Positions 59,378 to 64,000 of a stretch of 64,000 nt of DNA are shown here, one piece after another. The position numbers were made by a program, and so were the translations under genes. The DNA is from Paenibacillus marchantiophytorum (lineage in GTDB: Bacteria > Bacillota > Bacilli > Paenibacillales > NBRC-103111), in the NCBI RefSeq assembly GCF_014640555.1, contig NZ_BMHE01000013.1, positions 62,001-126,000 on the forward strand, given 5' to 3'. The notes under the pieces are model-generated. The model worked only from the letters and a program-made list of their open reading frames with translations. It did not search any database and was not told where the DNA came from. Positions within the stretch are counted from its first letter, which is position 1, and the number at the start of each line of letters is the position of its first letter.

Positions 59378-61816
59378 CTATTTTCTCAACTCCGCCTCAT
59401 ATTGCTGTTCAAGGGTTTGAACCACTTTGGCATGGAGCTCCGTTACTTCTTCATCCAGCAGCGTTCTTTCTGCGTGTCGATAGACCAAAGCGATCGCTAC
59501 GCTTTTGCGATCCGCGCCTAGACGTTCTCCCGTGTAGATATCAAATACGTGAATGGATTCCAGCAGCTCGCCAGCTACTTCGGCAATGGATTGCTCCATA
59601 AGCCCTACAGGAACGTTCGCTTTGACAACCACAGCCAGATCACGTCCAATGGACGGATAGCGCGGCAGCAATTTGTACACGATGGCGTCGCCCGCTGCTT
59701 CCAGGATAGGAGAGAATTCAATCTCAAGCACGTAGGTGTCGTCCAAATCGCGCTGCTGCTGCACTGTTGGATGCAACTGCCCCATTCGACCAATCACCTT
59801 GGAGCCTTCAGCCGTGTTCAGCACAAGTTCAGCTGTACGTCCTGGATGGAATCCTTCCGGTGAAGCCGATTGGTACGTAAGTCCTTTGACGCCCAAATAG
59901 CTGATCAGACGGTCAAAAATACCTTTGATATCATAGAAATCAACAGCTTCGGACTTCTGTGCCCAGTGCGCTTGACGGCGTTTGCCGGTCAGCACGATAG
60001 ACAGCAGCAGCTTCTCTTGCGGCAGAGTTGTCAGAGCGGCTTCGTCGGTGATGAAGACTTTGCCAATTTCAAAGATCGCCACATCGTCCATCGTACGATT
60101 GCGGTTATAGCTTACAACATCCAGCAAATGCGGAAGCAAGGTCGTGCGCAGTTGGCTGCGGTCCTCGCTCATAGGCATCGCCAGCGAGATTGGCTTGGCT
60201 GCAGGATAAAGACCTGGCAGGGAAGTTTGGTCCGGCTGTGTGAAGGAGTACGTAATGACTTCATGCAGTCCGCTTTGCGTCAGCAGATTCCGCGTAATGC
60301 GGCGAATCGACTGCTCTTGGGACAAGGAGCCTGGCGTAGTCACACCGCTCATCAAGGTTGTCGGGATGTTGTCGTAGCCGAAGAGACGCGCCACTTCTTC
60401 GATCAAATCGACATCCCGGGTAATGTCGCCGCGGCGGCTCGGCACATGCACGAGCAGCTTGCCTTCGCCCGCCTGCTCGAACGTGAAGTGCAGGCGCTCG
60501 ATAATTTGACCCATCTCGGCCAATGAAAGTTCAGTGCCGAGATATTTATTCACGCGGTCAGCCGCAAGGTAGATAGCGACCGGCTTGTGGGAGCCTGAGA
60601 CGGCTTCAACGATGCCGTCTGCGACTTGGCCCTCTGCGTACTGAGCGATCAGCGCAGCGGCCCGATTCAATGCCGGAAGCACCGCTTCCGGGTTGACTTC
60701 TTTCTCGAAGCGAAGACTCGCTTCAGAGCGAAGGCCCAGCTGGCGCGACGTGCGGCGCACAGAGCTGCCTGCGAACTTGGCGGATTCCAGCAGAATCCGC
60801 GTCGTGCCTTCGGTCACTTCGGAGTTAGCTCCGCCCATGACACCAGCGATCGCTACAGGCTTCGTGCCGTCCGTTACGAGCAGCATGTGCGGCTCAAGTG
60901 TACGTTCCACATCATCGAGTGTAACAAGCTTCTCGCCGGCTGCAGCGAGGCGTACGTCGATGTGCCCGTTGTTCAACTGCTCCGCATCAAAAGCATGCAA
61001 AGGCTGACCGTATTCCAGCATCACGAAATTCGTGATATCTACGATGTTGTTGATGGGGCGAATTCCCGCCGCCATCAGTCGGTTCTGAATCCACAACGGC
61101 GACGTGCCGACGCGTACGCCTTCAATTAAACGAGCTGCGTAGTGCGTGCACTGCTCCGTTGCAGTAATTTTCACGCTGATGCGATCTGCTGCTTTCACAG
61201 CGCTTGATCCTGCTGTTTCCGCATCAGGAAGCTTCACGCTGCGGCCCAGGATTGCTGCTATTTCATAAGCAGCTCCAAGCATGCTTAGACAGTCGGAGCG
61301 GTTAGGCGTCAAATCAAGATCCAACACTTTATCATTAATGCCCAGAACATCAAGCACCGAGCTGCCGATCTCTGTATCTTCCGGGAGGACTAGAATGCCC
61401 TCCTGAATTTCTTTGGGCAGAAGCTTGTCATTGAGTCCAAGCTCTTTGGCCGAGCAAATCATTCCTTGGGACTCAACGCCGCGCAGTTTAGCGCGTTTGA
61501 TTTGCAAGCCGCCTGGCAGCACGGCACCGATCATCGCGACAGGCACCTTTTGACCCGCATCAACATTCTTGGCGCCGCAAACGATTTGCAAGTCTTCTCC
61601 TTGTCCCGCATCAATCGTACAAACACTCAATTTATCGGCATCCGGGTGCTTTTCACGCGTTTTCACATAACCGACTACGACGTTCGTTACCCCTTTGTTC
61701 CGATCTTCCACGATATCCACTTCAATACCGCTTCGGGTTAGTTTTTCTGCTAATTCCTCAGCTGTGAACCCTGATACATCGACATATTCCGATAACCATT
61801 GATAAGATACTTTCAT
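59378..61816 (-). CDS. pheT: Phenylalanine-tRNA ligase beta subunit
   Basis: PheT forms the alpha2-beta2 PheRS with PheS. The 812-residue protein has an N-terminal tRNA-binding (EMAP) domain with HPDADKLSVCTID, and editing and B3/B4 domains. The middle part has DLDLTPNRSDCLSMLG, B5 domain (about 410-480), and a C-terminal FDX-ACB domain (about 715-812; PRYPSIGRDLAVVV). The length is normal. It is cotranscribed with pheS, 26 bases apart. Confidence 0.96.
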   Translation of the reverse strand: MKVSYQWLSEYVDVSGFTAEELAEKLTRSGIEVDIVEDRNKGVTNVVVGYVKTREKHPDADKLSVCTIDAGQGEDLQIVCGAKNVDAGQKVPVAMIGAVLPGGLQIKRAKLRGVESQGMICSAKELGLNDKLLPKEIQEGILVLPEDTEIGSSVLDVLGINDKVLDLDLTPNRSDCLSMLGAAYEIAAILGRSVKLPDAETAGSSAVKAADRISVKITATEQCTHYAARLIEGVRVGTSPLWIQNRLMAAGIRPINNIVDITNFVMLEYGQPLHAFDAEQLNNGHIDVRLAAAGEKLVTLDDVERTLEPHMLLVTDGTKPVAIAGVMGGANSEVTEGTTRILLESAKFAGSSVRRTSRQLGLRSEASLRFEKEVNPEAVLPALNRAAALIAQYAEGQVADGIVEAVSGSHKPVAIYLAADRVNKYLGTELSLAEMGQIIERLHFTFEQAGEGKLLVHVPSRRGDITRDVDLIEEVARLFGYDNIPTTLMSGVTTPGSLSQEQSIRRITRNLLTQSGLHEVITYSFTQPDQTSLPGLYPAAKPISLAMPMSEDRSQLRTTLLPHLLDVVSYNRNRTMDDVAIFEIGKVFITDEAALTTLPQEKLLLSIVLTGKRRQAHWAQKSEAVDFYDIKGIFDRLISYLGVKGLTYQSASPEGFHPGRTAELVLNTAEGSKVIGRMGQLHPTVQQQRDLDDTYVLEIEFSPILEAAGDAIVYKLLPRYPSIGRDLAVVVKANVPVGLMEQSIAEVAGELLESIHVFDIYTGERLGADRKSVAIALVYRHAERTLLDEEVTELHAKVVQTLEQQYEAELRK

Positions 61817-61842
61817 GCTTAACCCCTCCTTTTCCTATTTGT

Positions 61843-62877
61843 TTACAAGTGTAAAAATTGCTTTAAGAAACGCAAATCATTGGTATAGAAGTGACGAATA
61901 TCTTCAATCCCGTATTTCAACATTGCAATGCGCTCTACGCCCATTCCGAAGGCAAAACCGGTATATTCTTTGGGATCATAACCACCCATCTCGAGTACGC
62001 GAGGATGCACCATACCCGCTCCGAGAATCTCCAACCAGCCTGTTTGCTTACAAGTCCGGCAGCCCACGCCGCCGCACATCGCACAGCTGACATCTACTTC
62101 AACGCTTGGCTCGGTGAACGGGAAGAAGCTTGGGCGCAAGCGAATACGTGTCTCTTTGCCATACATTTCTTGAACGAATTGAAGCAATGTTCCCTTCAAG
62201 TCGCTCATTCTTACGTTGCGGTCGATGACCAAACCTTCGATTTGGGTGAACATATGGGAATGTGTCGCATCATCGTCATCGCGGCGATACACTTTGCCTG
62301 GACAAATGATTTTGATCGGAACTTCCCCTTGGCGTTTCTCCATTGTTCTGACTTGGACCGGTGATGTTTGTGTACGCATCAGAATTTCGTCTGTAATGTA
62401 GAAGGAATCCTGCATATCGCGCGCAGGATGATCTTTGGGCAAGTTAAGCGCCTCGAAATTGTAGTAATCCTGCTCTACTTCCGGACCTTCAGCAACGGTA
62501 TACCCCATGCCAATGAAGATATCTTCAATTTCTTGAATCACTTTGCTGAGCGGATGCACAGCGCCTTGCTGCGACGGGCGGCCTGGCAGTGTAACGTCAA
62601 TCATTTCTGCGCGCAATCTGTTTTCGGTTTCTTGCTGTTGATACCCGGCTTGCTTTTCTTCAATTACAGCTTCAATCGCTGCGCGAACATCATTCGCCAC
62701 TTGACCGATCACAGGTCTTTCTTCTGCGCTCAAAGCGCCCATGCCGCGTAAAACTTCGGTTAATGGTCCCTTTTTCCCTAAATATTTAATACGTAAATCG
62801 TTCAGCTCCTGCTGACTTTGGACACCGCTTAACTCTTGCAGCGCCTCTAGCTTCAAAGCTTCTAACCGCTCTTTCAT
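61843..62877 (-). CDS. pheS: Phenylalanine-tRNA ligase alpha subunit
   Basis: PheS carries the class II active site that joins phenylalanine to tRNA-Phe. The 344-residue protein has an N-terminal coiled coil (1-85). The catalytic core follows, with [23 protein letters not shown], the arginine [17 protein letters not shown] and [13 protein letters not shown]. Four cysteines ([14 protein letters not shown]) form a small zinc-binding insert. ATG at 62877 follows CAGGAGGGATTGCG. A Phe T-box lies upstream. Confidence 0.96.
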   Translation of the reverse strand: MKERLEALKLEALQELSGVQSQQELNDLRIKYLGKKGPLTEVLRGMGALSAEERPVIGQVANDVRAAIEAVIEEKQAGYQQQETENRLRAEMIDVTLPGRPSQQGAVHPLSKVIQEIEDIFIGMGYTVAEGPEVEQDYYNFEALNLPKDHPARDMQDSFYITDEILMRTQTSPVQVRTMEKRQGEVPIKIICPGKVYRRDDDDATHSHMFTQIEGLVIDRNVRMSDLKGTLLQFVQEMYGKETRIRLRPSFFPFTEPSVEVDVSCAMCGGVGCRTCKQTGWLEILGAGMVHPRVLEMGGYDPKEYTGFAFGMGVERIAMLKYGIEDIRHFYTNDLRFLKQFLHL

Positions 62878-62922
62878 CGCAATCCCTCCTGATTTAGGCC
62901 CTCTGTCACCCGAAATGAAAAC

Positions 62923-63215
62923 ACAAAAAAGACTTTCCGCTCCCTCGCAAGGGACGAAAAGCCGTGGTACCACCCTAATTAGATTGCGCTGCCGGCGAAT
63001 AAGCCTTAGAAGCGAATCTCACTTCATTCCAGATAACGGACGATGTGTCCGGTTCCCTCTACTTAGATGCCGCATGGCGGATTCCGTTCAAAGGACTGCT
63101 CGGGAGCGAACTTCAGCAGCCTGATTCTCGGGGATCGCTCTCAATCTTCGGCGTTCCCTCCCTGTCAAGAAGCACTGCGTACTCTTCTCCGTCAAAGCAT
63201 TTTTCACGTATATGT
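62923..63215 (-). promoter_or_regulatory. T-box leader of pheST (tRNA-Phe sensing)
   Basis: The T-box AGGGTGGTACCACGGC lies at 62961-62976 on the minus strand. A terminator hairpin with T6 follows (about 62924-62963). A TTC specifier candidate (GAAGTTCGC) is at 63108-63110. The 5' limit is approximate. Confidence 0.93.
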
Positions 63216-63316
63216 ACCAGTAATTATATGCAAGATACGTTAGAGATGCAAGTTGAACTCGCCTTATTAGGTAAAAATCCCTGTTGACTTCGAAAAAAGA
63301 TCGGCGTATATTTTAC

Positions 63317-63366
63317 TTAAACAGTTTAACTATTAACTTATATAATAATTTAATTGTTTAAATATT
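63317..63366 (+). promoter_or_regulatory. Promoter and inverted-repeat operator of marR
   Basis: TTAAAC (63317) and TATAAT (63341-63346) are 18 bases apart. AAACAGTTTAACTATTA and, inverted, AAACAATTAAATTATTA flank the -10 box, with 13 of 17 bases alike. This suits autoregulation by the MarR protein encoded next. Confidence 0.5.
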
Positions 63367-63400
63367 CAGAATTTAGTGAAATGTTTGAGGAGGTTTTGCC

Positions 63401-63829
63401 ATGGAAGATGATTTGCTCGCTTACACCGATCGCTTCCGTACAACGCTCGAAACGACTCATCGTAAAATAAGCGCAGCTGTACTGCGTCAGTTGAATACAG
63501 ACTTAACGAGACCGCAGTTGTTCCTAGTGTTCATGATTGCCAAAGAAGGCATGCCCAAACAAACGCACCTTGCCGAGAAAATGGGGGTCAAACCAAGTGC
63601 CATCACGGTTATGATCGATCGTCTTGTCCAAAGCGGGCATGTTGTTCGCAAGCATCATGAGACCGATCGGCGCATCGTGTTGGTTGAAGTGACGGATACA
63701 GGGAAAGCTATTATCAAGCTTACTGAGGATGTTCAGAGGGATATTATTGCCCGTGGACTATCCCAACTTACTCCGGAAGATCGACATGTTCTTGTTAGCG
63801 CATTTGAACAGTTCAATTCATTTTATTAA
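63401..63829 (+). CDS. MarR-family transcriptional regulator
   Basis: This 142-residue winged-helix protein has TRPQLFLVFMIAKEG, the recognition helix region THLAEKMGVKPSAITVMIDRLVQSG and the wing HHETDRRIVLVEVTDTGKA. MarR proteins usually repress an adjacent pump gene and release on binding a toxic compound. An MFS gene begins 33 bases after its stop on the same strand. ATG at 63401 follows TTGAGGAGGTTTTGCC. Confidence 0.92.
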   Translation: MEDDLLAYTDRFRTTLETTHRKISAAVLRQLNTDLTRPQLFLVFMIAKEGMPKQTHLAEKMGVKPSAITVMIDRLVQSGHVVRKHHETDRRIVLVEVTDTGKAIIKLTEDVQRDIIARGLSQLTPEDRHVLVSAFEQFNSFY

Positions 63830-63861
63830 TTTTTTTATTCTTATAAGGAGTGATATACAAC

Positions 63862-64000
63862 ATGGAAAATATTCAAAAAACAACTTCCCCCGATTCCATT
63901 GAAGCAGAAACATCGCCTGAACTCAAAAATCGCGGTCTGCTGCTGACAGGGCTCATCATCGCCATGCTTTTCGGTGCCTTGGACGGCACCATTGTGGGTA
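63862..64000 (+). CDS. MFS multidrug exporter (DHA2-like), N-terminal fragment
   Basis: Only 46 residues fall inside the window. After about 24 polar residues the sequence enters the first helix, LLLTGLIIAMLFGALDGTIVG. LDxTIVG is the motif of the 14-helix DHA2 (EmrB/QacA) drug exporters. AAGGAGTGATATACAAC precedes the ATG. The gene follows marR in one transcription unit and is probably its target. The rest lies outside. Confidence 0.8.
   Translation, partial: MENIQKTTSPDSIEAETSPELKNRGLLLTGLIIAMLFGALDGTIVG

Noticed and set aside
59870..60526. 218-codon plus-strand frame opposite pheT
   Set aside because: It is a shadow of pheT, rich in Gln/Arg/His as expected from an antisense frame.

Overview
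The window reads as the chromosome of an endospore-forming member of the Bacillales, most likely Paenibacillus or a close relative. The support is a gamma-type SASP gene with a sigma-G-like promoter, ytxC beside thrS, a Spo0E-like phosphatase, three T-box leaders, a SAM-I riboswitch, a cobalamin riboswitch, AGGAGG ribosome binding sites throughout, the alaR-alaT pair, mutS2, pspA with a sigma-W-type promoter, and moderate GC content. The genus is inferred from gene content and was not tested by a search. Most genes lie on the minus strand.

Layout. 1-6 kb: a truncated membrane protein, a SASP, a 3D-domain cell-wall protein, T-box-controlled thrS, ytxC, and a diguanylate cyclase on the plus strand. 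6-11 kb: mqnC (futalosine menaquinone pathway) and a SAM-riboswitch-controlled metA-metI-metC operon. 11-16 kb: a small protein, corA, T-box tyrS, an HRDC protein with an attenuator-like leader, and two small plus-strand genes. 16-19 kb: uxaE (tagaturonate epimerase) with a cre site, divergent from an AraC regulator. 19-24 kb: a 5'-3' exonuclease, an FMN reductase and a 1074-residue two-catalytic-domain membrane glycosyltransferase. 24.5-26.2 kb: an AT-rich MerR / unknown / ClpP operon. 26.5-28.9 kb: two overlapping DndB-like DGQHR genes with no dnd partners. 29-32 kb: an aminotransferase, an M50 protease and an Spx/ArsC-like protein. 31.8-43.1 kb: a riboswitch-controlled cobalamin operon (btuF-btuC-btuD-cobT-cobU-cbiB-cobS-cobD-cobQ-pduO) ending in a coupled rluA-type pseudouridine synthase. 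43-46 kb: a lipoprotein, a Spo0E-like protein and alaR-alaT. 46-48.5 kb: repeats interrupted by an intact IS1182-type element. 48.6-52 kb: cysK, an MFS transporter, zinc-ribbon, micro- and DUF350 proteins. 52-57 kb: pspA, mutS2, a holin-fold protein, a CuA-like lipoprotein and a CheY-like protein. 57-63 kb: cvpA, an unusually long zapA, pheT and pheS under a Phe T-box. 63.4-64 kb: marR and the start of an MFS pump gene.

How the genes work together. Amino-acid supply is read by RNA leaders: T-boxes for Thr, Tyr and Phe charging and an S-box for methionine synthesis. The B12 operon imports corrinoid and carries out adenosylation, amidation, nucleotide-loop assembly and lower-ligand activation. 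No early corrin-ring genes are present, so in this window it is an import, salvage and completion operon.

The main candidates for something undescribed are the MerR-unknown-ClpP operon (clpP apparently uses a rare start codon), the orphan DGQHR pair, the ZapA protein carrying a roughly 400-residue glutamine-rich coiled coil, the GT-C/discoidin/GT39 fusion, and three families of dispersed intergenic repeats. No CRISPR array, tRNA, rRNA or prophage was seen. All functional calls rest on motif recognition by eye, without database searches.
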